The translations under genes and the position numbers were made by a program. A stretch of DNA of 64,000 bases from Phaeodactylum tricornutum CCAP 1055/1 (lineage: Eukaryota; Bacillariophyta; Bacillariophyceae; Surirellales; Neidiaceae), in NCBI RefSeq assembly GCF_000150955.2, contig NC_011670.1, positions 757,359-821,358 of the forward strand. The letters are read 5' to 3'. Within the stretch, counting starts at the first letter, position 1. Every line of letters begins with the position of its first letter. Positions 31,939 through 41,520 of this stretch are shown piece by piece. The notes under the pieces are model-generated. The model had not been told where the DNA came from, ran no database searches, and saw only the letters and a list, made by a program, of their open reading frames with translations.

Positions 31939-32876
31939 GGAGCTGTATCTGAGCAATGCCTGGCAGCTATTCCCTGAACATCAACACCGGCAACAATTAG
32001 GCGAATATGACGGAAAACGCAGTTTGTTGATTCTGTCCTCCAGCGCAATACCTATTTCGTTTCGGCAGCGTGCGAAAGATTGGTTGTGCTCATGGTCATA
32101 CCGGACAGGTTTGGTCACCATTCGGACAAACAGACTTGGTTGAATTTTACAGTTAGTATGACTGACTGTGATAGTGGAACCTTCCTGCTTGCTTAAACGC
32201 CTCGTATGTCACATATGACATATGATCTTGTGTTGTTTGCTCGTATGGTAGTCCGTCGTCGTTTGGATTCCAATATTTTGATCTTTCCCCGATTTCTTCG
32301 CTCTGACAGTTGAAAACGATCACTTGTTGTCATAAGTTACAGTTAACTATACATTTCAGATACTCCCTTTCACCTAACAGCATCTTTCTTGAGAGAGAGC
32401 GAGCGTGGAAAAGCGGAACACCTCAACTAAGGCACCAGATCATTGGCAGTGACGATGACTTGCACCTGTCCAAAATCGTCTTTCAAAAATAAACGTGACA
32501 TCCTTCTCATCTTTGTGAAGTTATCTTCTTTCTTTTGGACGCTCCTCTGCTGCGAAAAGCGTGTGTCTTGAATGCACATGCAACATTTTGCGGTCTCTGT
32601 GATCTCAAATCTCACGACTTATATGCCCCCAATGCGTGAAAGAGACGAAACAATAGCGTGTGGGTGAGCAACGTGATTAACGTCAACGCTTGAGACATCC
32701 CACGATCACTTCATAGTCATGCACATGTGAACAGATTGTCAAAAAGGGAGATTCTCTTGTCGAGAGAGCAGCTCTTCATTCCTAAAGAAAGAATACAGAT
32801 TGGGCACATCCATCGCATTTTTGGCATACTAGAAAGTTTCTGGACCCAACTCTCTAGCTCAATAGACATACATCAG
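31939..32876. promoter_or_regulatory. Head-to-head intergenic region, STE20 kinase / coiled-coil protein
   Basis: About 938 bases. It holds TGACTGTGA at 32163, a CATATGACATATGA direct repeat near 32210 and a purine-rich stretch near 32390. The downstream frame is open from a GTG at 32727, but the first in-frame ATG is 32877. No gene was supported. Confidence 0.45.
32163..32171 (+). promoter_or_regulatory. TGACTGTGA motif copy 5
   Basis: Exact 9-mer preceded by ATGAC, 225 bases upstream of the STE20 kinase ATG. Confidence 0.4.
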
Positions 32877-34196
32877 ATGCGCGACTCTTATTCCGACAAG
32901 AATCTATTGGATCCCGAGTTGGAGCTGCATTCCGAAGGCACTTTGTCAGAGGACGCGGAACACAGCGAAGATCTCCTTTCAATAATGGAACACGTACACT
33001 GTCAACACGATACGATTCACCACGATCGCAACCTTACCTCTCAACCCGTTCCACAGCCACCTAGTACAATGGAGATAAATTCTATTCTTGTCTCACATGC
33101 CGTACGACCACTCTCCGAGAGACTTGAAATGTACAGCGACGAAGAGTCAAAAACGGAGAGCTTTGATGCGGACGATTTTTCACATGCGCCTTCACAATCC
33201 TCTAGCAACGAAGTTTCGCGTTCGGACCTGTGTGCTGGGCAAGCTTTTCGCGATTCGATCCAATCCATTCGGGACGCAGCTTCCCGTGTTGAGACCGCAA
33301 TGGCCCTCGATCAATTGGAAACGATTCGCCAGGAACTTCGTGTCAAGTCGAGTGAACTGCAGGACCAAAGTGGCCAAGTCGAAGAACTTAGAGCGCTACT
33401 TGCCCTAAAAGAGAATCGTATGTCCACACTTGAACTGGAACGAGACTTGTATAAAGCGGACAGCAGCAAACTGAAAAAGGATTTGGCTTGCCTAAAGGCC
33501 AAGTCGTCTTTGGCGGATATACCAACTCCGTGTACGGTCGAGCTTGAAAACGATGACGAATGGCCGGTATGCGATACTTCGCAGAGCGCTTCTTCCTCTC
33601 ATCAGAGCAGTGTGATACTCCTGCCACAACTTCGCTACGTTGTTACCAGACCTGATCTTACTCAAGAGGGTACGTCTTCAATAATGGAGCCTTCGAACCC
33701 TGGATTAGGTAACGCACCTAAACTGGAACTATCTGAATATGCGCGATGGCTACAAAGTAAAAAGGTACGGTATCCTTTACCTTGTGAGAAGCCATCCATC
33801 CTTTGTGGTGCCTCCCGGAATCGCGGTCGCGGTTTTTTACCCTTTCGAAAAAAAGTTCAACCACAAGGGAAAGCCCCTATCCAACCTATTCTGGATAATT
33901 CTTCTGGTACCTCGTTACAAATGCATGTTGACGAATTGAGTGGTCGGCTAAAGGCTGCTATGGACATATCGGAGGAGCTCCGACGTAGACTTGCCATGAT
34001 CAGTCGTTACTATGAAAGTCTGATTCGAAAGCAGCAAAAAGGGCTCACGGATCTTAGGTCGGACCGAGCAAAAATGGAGGCGGATTTAGTCAGCCAAATC
34101 TCTGCTATCGATTTGGACAGGCGAAAACAAATCGCAGCTCTACAACAAAAACTGGAAAATGCCGAGATGGAACTGAAAACGTACAAAACCATATAG
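32877..34196 (+). CDS. Coiled-coil protein of unknown function
   Basis: Intronless, 439 residues from the first in-frame ATG, 32877. The N-terminal ~110 residues are acidic. A first coiled coil spans about residues 118-205 (LETIRQELRVKSSELQDQSG, LRALLALKENRMSTLELERD), a polar linker follows, and a second coiled coil fills the last ~100 residues (LSGRLKAAMDISEELRRRLA onward). There is no signal peptide, membrane segment or recognised domain. Such layouts are common in cytoskeletal, centriolar or tether proteins, but I cannot name one. Its stop is only 6 bases from the stop of the convergent ABC ATPase gene. Confidence 0.7.
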   Translation: MRDSYSDKNLLDPELELHSEGTLSEDAEHSEDLLSIMEHVHCQHDTIHHDRNLTSQPVPQPPSTMEINSILVSHAVRPLSERLEMYSDEESKTESFDADDFSHAPSQSSSNEVSRSDLCAGQAFRDSIQSIRDAASRVETAMALDQLETIRQELRVKSSELQDQSGQVEELRALLALKENRMSTLELERDLYKADSSKLKKDLACLKAKSSLADIPTPCTVELENDDEWPVCDTSQSASSSHQSSVILLPQLRYVVTRPDLTQEGTSSIMEPSNPGLGNAPKLELSEYARWLQSKKVRYPLPCEKPSILCGASRNRGRGFLPFRKKVQPQGKAPIQPILDNSSGTSLQMHVDELSGRLKAAMDISEELRRRLAMISRYYESLIRKQQKGLTDLRSDRAKMEADLVSQISAIDLDRRKQIAALQQKLENAEMELKTYKTI

Positions 34197-34202
34197 TCCT
34201 CT

Positions 34203-36501
34203 TTATCGTGAACATTCGTCTTGCTTTATGCTTCCCTCTTTTCGAAAACGATTCACGGCTGCTCCTAGCTCAAATAAACGAGCTCTGGTCAGCCCACCAT
34301 GGAACTGTCCGGGAGCGAGTATTTCGAGACCGCTCGTGTCCAACGTAGAATCAAAGTCTTGCAAGGCTTGCCGAATCGTCTTTCCTTTCGTGAGTGTCCG
34401 CGAAAGACACTGCAAAACAGCGCCAATTGCACTTGTCTGTGATATAGAGACTATTTGTTCCAACGAAGTGAGATCGATTTCAACGTCGCCGTACGATATA
34501 ACCCCCCTTGCCGGGGTTCTAACCTTTCCATTAGCAGCAAATGTGTCTAGTACCGGGAATCGTTGACGAATTTTTCCAAATTTTACCTGCAGTTTAGCAG
34601 AATCTGATCCGCTTCGAGCAACAATCTCTTTCGCATGTGCTGTGACATCCTGGCATCCATACGAATCCATTAGTAGCACATGGTCAGCTACGTCGAAATA
34701 ATCGCCAAGTCCACCAATAACTAGAACCGAAGAAACCCCCTGTGACTCATACAAGGATCTGATAACACGCACAAACGGTGTGATTGGTTCTTTGTCGGAA
34801 GCAACAAGCTCCATCATTTTATTGTCTCGAACCATGAAGTTCGTTGCACACGTATCTTCGTCTACTAGAAGGGTGTCTGCACCTAGTTCGATTGACTATG
34901 AAGAAGAAGTCATAAGCATGTGTTGGAAAAGACGAAATGTCGGTTGTACCGATGATAAATTGCGGCACAGTACAACGAATAGTCGGGTCCTGATATCTCT
35001 CTTGGCGGTCAAACGCTCCTCAGTAGCAATGGAAGTTTGCTCTGCGGAAATACAACTCGCCAGTGCATGGTCTCTCTCCCGACATAAGCACACGTTTGCT
35101 CACTTACCTCCACAATATTTGTTGCCTGGCTTGTGCTTCCGCTCGCATCCGACGTGGTAAAGCAAGATGTACCTTTACCAAACGGCAGATTGTTGATGAA
35201 CGGAGAAATATCGACCGCTTGGACAGCACGGCCATCTTCCGCACGAATTTTGACCGCTTGGCTGCTGGTCACACAAAATTCCCGGCCGTCTCCAGGTACT
35301 TTCAGATAGACTCCGCTTTGTATGGCTTGTAAGAGGGTGATTTGCCGTGAAAGCCACCACCGCAGATCAGGGTAACACCCTTGCGAATTCCCATGCCCTG
35401 GACTACCACGCCGCTGATGGGGAGGGTAAACTCCTTTTGCAGCGACGGAGGAGACTTAAAGGCAACGACCGATCCCGCCATGGGGCGATCTTCAACTCCG
35501 GAGACACGGGGCAGAATTGCCCCGTTCCGCACGAAAGATACCAGTCCGGCAGTATCCAGCTGTTGTTGCAGCCAGGCTTGATCCTCTACCGACTCGATGT
35601 GCGTGCGTATACTGTCCAAGTTCATCGAGGTGAACATCAGACTATCACTGATCAGTTGCGGTAGCACAGCGTCCATGATTTCGTGTGCGGCGTGACCCAT
35701 AATTGATCTCCCCTTTGCGGGAAGATTGATGGTAATTTGGCATAGAATGTTACCTTGTTCGTCAACTTGAACCGCTGACTGCTCGATAACATTCTGTGTA
35801 GGCTCCAGCACTTGCACGTCGCCTCCTTTGGGTCCACTCCATCCACCCTTACCACCACTACTGCTACGCAAGCTATGATCGGCTCCCACACGTTTGCAGT
35901 TGCCATACAAGCGCCGCAGCAAGAAATCACCAGTCGCCATGCGCCGCGTAGCGTTTGTATAGAAAGAGTTTGAAATGCGCGAGACGGAAGGTGGAAGGGT
36001 GACGCGACACCGGGTAGGCGGGGCGAACGGATCTGCCTGAGCACGTCCGACTTGTAAGACAAATCCCTCGGGATGAACCCATCCCGTATTTGGAGCAGTT
36101 TCTAAATCATGATAGGCGGGATACTGACGACCGTCGATGTGTTGTAACAGTTGCTTTAAATCTTGGAAGGTTCCACCGTTGGTACTAGTCCGTGCGCGGT
36201 GATTGTCTCCCAGGTTACCGTTTCCACCCAGAGGACCTCGATCGCGAGCGTCGCCACTGTTTCGTCCGCCACCGCCGTATTTATTCTTATAGTAGGCACC
36301 ACGACCTCCACCGCCTCGTCCCCGGCCTCCTCGATCACCGCCGCTATAGCTAGACATGCCGTGTCGATGCAGAGACTTGGTCCAGATTGGATATCTAGGA
36401 GCGACACGCTCAGGGCGAACTCCTCTGGCGGAAACAAAGGTTCCGGAAAACCAATTCAACGATGCTGGTGAATGCAACAACAGCAGCGCGGGTTTTCTCA
36501 T
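34203..36501 (-). CDS. MRB1590/COG3044-type predicted ABC ATPase with RGG N-terminus; frameshift in the P-loop
   Basis: Coding runs 36501-35108 and 34895-34203, with a 212-base intron (GTAAGTG...TTCATAG). The family is the predicted ABC-class ATPase (Pfam ABC_ATPase), which includes the trypanosome RNA-editing factor MRB1590. Visible: a possible targeting peptide (MRKPALLLLHSPASLNWFSG), a Gly/Arg-rich RNA-binding stretch (~50-75), VTLICGGGFHGKS (Walker A), VYLKVPGDGREFCVT in the next frame, signature-like FTTSDASGSTSQATN, Walker B TLLVDEDTCATNFM, and SVLVIGGLGDYFDVAD. At about 35336-35342 the reading frame shifts by one base, exactly after GKS: the expected TLLQAI follows only in the next frame. 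A base may be missing from the assembly, or the gene may really be broken. Either way the remainder is well conserved. Confidence 0.8.
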
Positions 36502-37019
36502 AAATCACTACGGGCTTAGCGGGGATACGTACATGCACAAGGATTGTAAATGAATCGCTTACAAAAGTTAGAAGGAAGCGGACTTGTACAGTAGAGTCGT
36601 AATTCACTGTCACTGCTCTAGTCGATGGGTATCGGTCCATCGTAGGGTGATGTAGGTCAGGCGGGATTCTAGAGCCGGTTCACTCACGTGGAAGAGACAC
36701 AAAAGCTTCACAGTCTGTTCCTCTACCATGGGAGGAATTTGGAAATTGGTGATTTAGTTTTTCTTACGCGTGGAAGTCTGCAACTCATGGTCACATACAA
36801 TACCACAGTAGGTACTACCTCTTTCCAAAAGCGCGCGAAACCCGCCGATTCATAGTACGAGTGTTGAAAACTCCACGAGCGCAAAAGGGATCACGCGTTT
36901 GATGTTTCGATGGCTGTGTTTGCTCTTATTTTAGTTACTGTTAGTCACTTTTGTCAAAAGCATCCGAGTCGCTAACAGCGAAATCACTTGTTTCTGTCAA
37001 TATCATCAACTTTCTCAGG
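36502..37019. promoter_or_regulatory. Head-to-head intergenic region, ABC ATPase / ClpS-like
   Basis: About 518 bases. It contains CACTGTCACTG near 36606 and TTACTGTTAGTCACT near 36938, only loose relatives of TGACTGTGA. No gene was supported. Confidence 0.4.
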
Positions 37020-37523
37020 ATGTTGTCATCGCGATTTGTGGGCATTGCTATACTCTTGGCTGTCGTGCGATGGGGCGAGGCTTTCTCGATCACGACGCCG
37101 ACATCTGTCACCAGCCGTAGCTCGTCGACCGTTCGATTTATGGCTCCCATGGCCCAACCGGAAACCCAAATCAAAACCAAAACAAAGCAAGTGACCAAGG
37201 AAAAGCAGGAAGTGATTCAAAAGAGCAAAGTCAGCACGGGTGACCCCGTTCAAAAGCGTGACGAGGACTTTCAAGACGCTCCCATGTACAAGCTCATGTT
37301 GCTAGCCGACGATGGATACGATGGCGAACACGTTATCACCCGCATGTGCGCGATTCTCGAAGATATGGATGAAGATGCGGCGGCAACGGTTTTTAAACAG
37401 GCGCAACAGAGTGGCAAGGCCATGTGTGGAAAATACCCCTTCGAAAGGGCAGAACTGTTCAAAGAACAACTCGTCCGATCGACTCCCATGATTTTTAGTG
37501 ATTTGGAAGAAGAAAATGCGTAG
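37020..37523 (+). CDS. Plastid-targeted ClpS-like adaptor with altered N-degron pocket
   Basis: Intronless, 167 residues from ATG 37020. The start MLSSRFVGIAILLAVVRWGEA is a signal peptide, and the next residue is Phe (GEA-FSITT), the diatom plastid-entry context. After a polar transit stretch comes a ClpS core, MYKLMLLADDGYDGEHVI...SGKAMCGKYPFERAE, which aligns without large gaps to E. coli ClpS (MYKVILVNDDYTPMEFVI...QGKAICGVFTAEVAE). ClpS delivers N-degron substrates to the Clp protease. The pocket residues NDD become ADD (96-98), and the His of VHxxG becomes Gln (129), so normal recognition of the substrate amino group looks impaired. A divergent plastid adaptor is likely. Confidence 0.75.
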   Translation: MLSSRFVGIAILLAVVRWGEAFSITTPTSVTSRSSSTVRFMAPMAQPETQIKTKTKQVTKEKQEVIQKSKVSTGDPVQKRDEDFQDAPMYKLMLLADDGYDGEHVITRMCAILEDMDEDAAATVFKQAQQSGKAMCGKYPFERAELFKEQLVRSTPMIFSDLEEENA

Positions 37524-37764
37524 CTGGCTACTTGCTTTTACCACCATACGCTACTTTCCGCGAAATTGTGTAATCTGATGTTTTTTTTTCAAGATCCTCT
37601 TCACTATAAGTTTGATAAAATGTTAAGTCGAAGGAGACATGTTCTTTCGCCACAGAGGCTGCTAAAAACACAGTTTCTACCGGACAGAACCAAACAGAAT
37701 TGAACATTCATCCAGTGATCTAGGCATCGACGATATGTTGCATACTGTAGCATGTCCACTCCCG

Positions 37765-40752
37765 TCATTCACCTTCGGGCATCGGCTCTTTGTGCCGTTG
37801 TCTTCGAAAGACATGACCGGGCCTTGACGGTGTTCGACTCGAGTCGTCCTCAATTTCCATTGAGTCTTCGTAGCTCTTGGACGTCATAAGTGCCGTCAAC
37901 TCAAGTGGTGACGGATTCTGCTGTTGTTTTCGTGCGCTGGCGGAGGGTGCAATACCCAAGTATTCCATCATGTGATAGGTACGACCCCCCAAAACAAATA
38001 CCGTAAACATAATGCACGCAGAAGTCATGGCCTTGAGTTCCGGTTTGAGACGTGTTCCGATACCACTGACTTCATCGTACAACGGAATGTGCTCGACTAA
38101 TGCAAAAGACATTGCCCCACGTAGCCCAGCAAACCACAAGACCAGTTGCATCTTTTTATCTATAACAACACCAGCCGACTGCGGGCTTTTTCGTCCTGCC
38201 GATTGCTGCATTCGACAAGACGGCCGATTTTGTTGCATACGTAAAATAAAATTGGCAACCCAGCTCAGACACGGAATCATAATGCCGCGACTAAGACAAC
38301 ACGCCGTAATCGAGATCAAGGTGTGCCATATGTTCCAGTGATAACGATGGCTGAAAAGGAAAAGGCCCAGATAAGCAAAAATAGCAGTCTCCATCATCGT
38401 CGAAATGATTTCCGTGACAAAGCCAATATGTGTCTTGGCTTCATTCGATAGTTGTCCCATAGGCGAGAAGATCTGGCCACGCTTTCGAGCCGACTCGACT
38501 TTCGGCGAAGGTTCTCTCGTGTCTCCGATCTCAGACTCGCCATGCTCGTCACCGACGATGTACAAATCCATCACGAACCCGGCAGCTACTACAGAGACAA
38601 TGCCGGACCAGCCAATACCGTCGCAAACATAATAGGGCAAGAGTGCCCAACAAAAAAACATTAGCACCTCCACCAACGGAGTCTGACATCCGTGGAAAAT
38701 CCAGTAGTAGACGGTACAGAGCATACCTGATGCGACACCGATTAAAAATGAGCCAAACGCTACCACCACAAAATGAATGACGGCAGCTATCACGGCTGCC
38801 CGATCAATCACAAGTGTTTCGTCAAGAAAATGCACAAGCGTATGAAAGAGAACAATTGCGACGCCATCATTCAATAACGACTCCCCAAAAATCACGACAT
38901 ATATTGTATCTGTATCTGTCATTCCCATGTTACTTAACACACTCAAGACAGCAATTGGATCAATAGATGAAATCAGCGCACCAAAAGCAAGGGCCTCAAC
39001 GTAAGGAATAGGATAACACCAGTCTGACAGCATCGTCGTGCCTCGATGAAGAATTGATGCTGTCAAAACAGTCGCCACCAGTGTACCAGCAACTGCGTAA
39101 ATCAGAATTGGCACAATGTGGCGGTTGAAAGCTCGCTTGTCAATGCTGATTGCAGCTTCAAAGATGATTGGTGGTACCAATATGCGCAAAAACCAGTTTC
39201 CATCAAAGCTAATGTCGTGGTGTGGCAACAGCAACATACCGTATCCACTCAATACTGTTCAAAAGGAAGTTAATTTGTGGTGAGCTCGTGATGAATAGGA
39301 AAACGTAAATAAACTTGCCAACATACCTCCGACAATGATGCAGCCTGCAGCTTCGGGCAACCACAGAATTTTGAAATGACGAATCAGGCTTTTCACCATT
39401 CCACATAAAGCCATGACAAACACGACAAAAAAAAGCCGGCTGTCTGAGACTTGATCGTCTACATCGGTACTGCAGTTGTCATGATAGACGTTCAGAATGG
39501 ACGCACAACACGTCCTGGCTTCAATAGACGAAGGATCGTTCAGGACGGCCGATACTGCAGCAGACGCATCCGATACAGCCTTGGAAGAGGCTGCCGCTTC
39601 CGATTTAGCTGCATTTGTCGACGTGTGATTGGTGGCTTTTTCAATGAGCTTATCTCCTTGTTGAAGCATGAGAGCTTCACCCATGACCTTTTCCGAAACA
39701 TGGCCGCTGGCGAAAGGAAGATCTAGAGACAATCCACCACCAGAATGTGTGTGGTTCGAGTGTTGTACCTCCTTGTTTCCATCATTGGCAAAGGAGGACT
39801 CGATGCTTTCATCGAGTTTTCGGCGTACTCTTGCTTGGCAAAGCTCAGGCCTGATCTGACAATCCAGCGTTGCCCAAGAATGCAGAATATCTCGGTATAC
39901 AACGCGGTCTAAATCTTCTTTTACGAGAAAGCGAGCAGTTTGCCAAGTTTCGTCCGTGGCAACCTCGTCTTCGGCCAAAAAGAAGGGGGCAGGTTCTTTC
40001 CACATAAGCCAGTCACCTATCCGGCGAAGCGTTTGCGAAAGGTAGAACACCGACTCGTGCCATCGATCTACTTTGGGTATTGATTTGTCCCATAGTTTCT
40101 CACTCATGTTACGGTGCTTGCGTCTCCCTGCTTTATCTTTAGAGTCGGAGTCTTCGTAACCGTCATTGCTGCACGTACGCTCGAAGGCTTTTTTCAATCC
40201 TTCGCATTCATCCTTGCCGTCCGTCGCGTTGATGACGAAGTTAATTACGGACTGGCGACAAGCTAGTGCCTGGGCGGCGTGCAAAGGAATTCCCGACAAT
40301 TTCGGAGGTGGAAATGCAGCCGCTTCAGTCGTCATTATTGTTTGTTGTTGTTCTCCCGCCGATTCCCGCGTATCGACAACGACCGCAACCGGCGCGCCAG
40401 AGCCTCGTCGTGAAGCGGACGCAACGGGTTGGATCGGAAAAACTCCACTTTGTCTTTCGTGATTGGCGATATTTGAATGTATCGTAATAGTCGGGAAGGC
40501 TTCCAGGAGCTCGCTCCAGAAAGCAAAGGCTATGCTAATCAATGTTAGGAACACAAGCATTGTCCACATCCAGGGAAACTTGCGCCGGGACGGTGGAGTC
40601 AGAGCGGTGTTCCGCATGCGTGAACCTGTGTTAGAATACATCTGTAACGGTATGATGAAGCCCTCGTCGTGATCAAAATCAAAATCAGTTTCCTCCTTAT
40701 CTCGTTTCAACGATCCAACACTTCCAGATGGAGACGCCGGGGTGTGCAGCAT
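37765..40752 (-). CDS. CPA1 Na+/H+ exchanger with large N-terminal extramembrane domain (2 exons)
   Basis: Exons 40752-39327 and 39254-37765; the 72-base intron (GTATGTT...GAACAG) joins AAGCIIVGG to VLSGYGMLLLPHHD. Length 971 residues. A cytosolic start is followed by one membrane span (~57-78, MWTMLVFLTLISIAFAFW). About 350 polar residues with several Cys and N-glycosylation sites (NAT, NHT, NCS) come next, then the ~12-span transporter. Exchanger motifs: FLRILVPPIIFEA, SSIDPIAVLSVLSN, FGESLLNDGVAIVLF (transport Asp) and FAGLRGAMSFAL. The C-tail is short and disordered. Eukaryotic NHE family members exchange Na+ or K+ for H+ at the plasma membrane or endosomes. The extra domain is not typical and I do not recognise it. 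Confidence 0.88.
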
Positions 40753-41377
40753 TTCAAGTTACAGTCGTCCAGAATGTGAGTACAAGTTGTTCCGTATTTC
40801 TCTGCGCGAACGATGTATCTATCTGTGGCCGTTAACGGATCTGCTGCTTCCTGCGCGTAGCTTGCGTACAGTGAGGTCGCTCAAGAGACTAGAATCAAAT
40901 CCAGCTCTACGAATCTGGCTGCGTATTTCACCAAGAGCAGCTCGGTAACGAGTATGTTTTACAACAGCGAGGTGGGGTGTTTGTTGTACTGCAGGTCTCA
41001 ACTGCAGAGAACGGATGCTGCCGCGATTCCTTGTGAGAGGAGTGCGTGGTGCGACATGAAATCAAATGAAATATTTATGGCTCGGACAAGACAATAGATT
41101 AGCATACATAATGAATATCATCGATTTCTGTCATGTAGGTGTTGTATAAGACATTTCCACACAAATTAACAGTGATTTAGGATCCAAAAATCGCCTAATT
41201 GTACACCCATTGTCATACGAGGATCAGTCAACGTCACAACACTACTAGCCGTTCCTATCTAGCTAGTAGTCGGACCTAACTAGAATCCTCGTTGTCCGCT
41301 CGTTGCCATCGAAACATCTACCAATCGTACCATGGAGCGCATCAATATGCGGCTTCAGCAAGGAGAAAAACCACAAG
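40753..41377. promoter_or_regulatory. Head-to-head intergenic region, Na+/H+ exchanger / ankyrin protein
   Basis: About 625 bases. Near the ankyrin gene lies an inverted repeat ACTACTAG...CTAGTAGT (41241-41270) and an upstream ATG at 41332 in another frame. No gene was supported. Confidence 0.45.
41241..41270. repeat. Small inverted repeat (8-bp arms, 14-base loop)
   Basis: ACTACTAG and its exact reverse complement CTAGTAGT are separated by 14 bases, about 110 bases before the ankyrin ATG. It could form a hairpin in the leader if transcribed. Confidence 0.4.
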
Positions 41378-41520
41378 ATGAAAAGACGGAAAATGCAACT
41401 GCACAGACCGAGCAATCGGTTTTGGGGCGCTGTTGCGCTATCCCTTCTCGTCTTGGGCCCACGCGAATCCTTCTCCTTTCTGGGAGCGAAGCAGTTTGCC
41501 ACGCAACTTCGACAAATTAG
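41332..41520 (+). other. Overlapping upstream reading frame (62 codons)
   Basis: ATG 41332 sits in a strong context (ACCATGG) and opens a 62-codon frame that overlaps the start of the ankyrin gene (41378) in a different frame. The peptide has no recognisable feature. If the leader includes it, translation of the main frame would need leaky scanning or a different transcript start. Confidence 0.3.
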
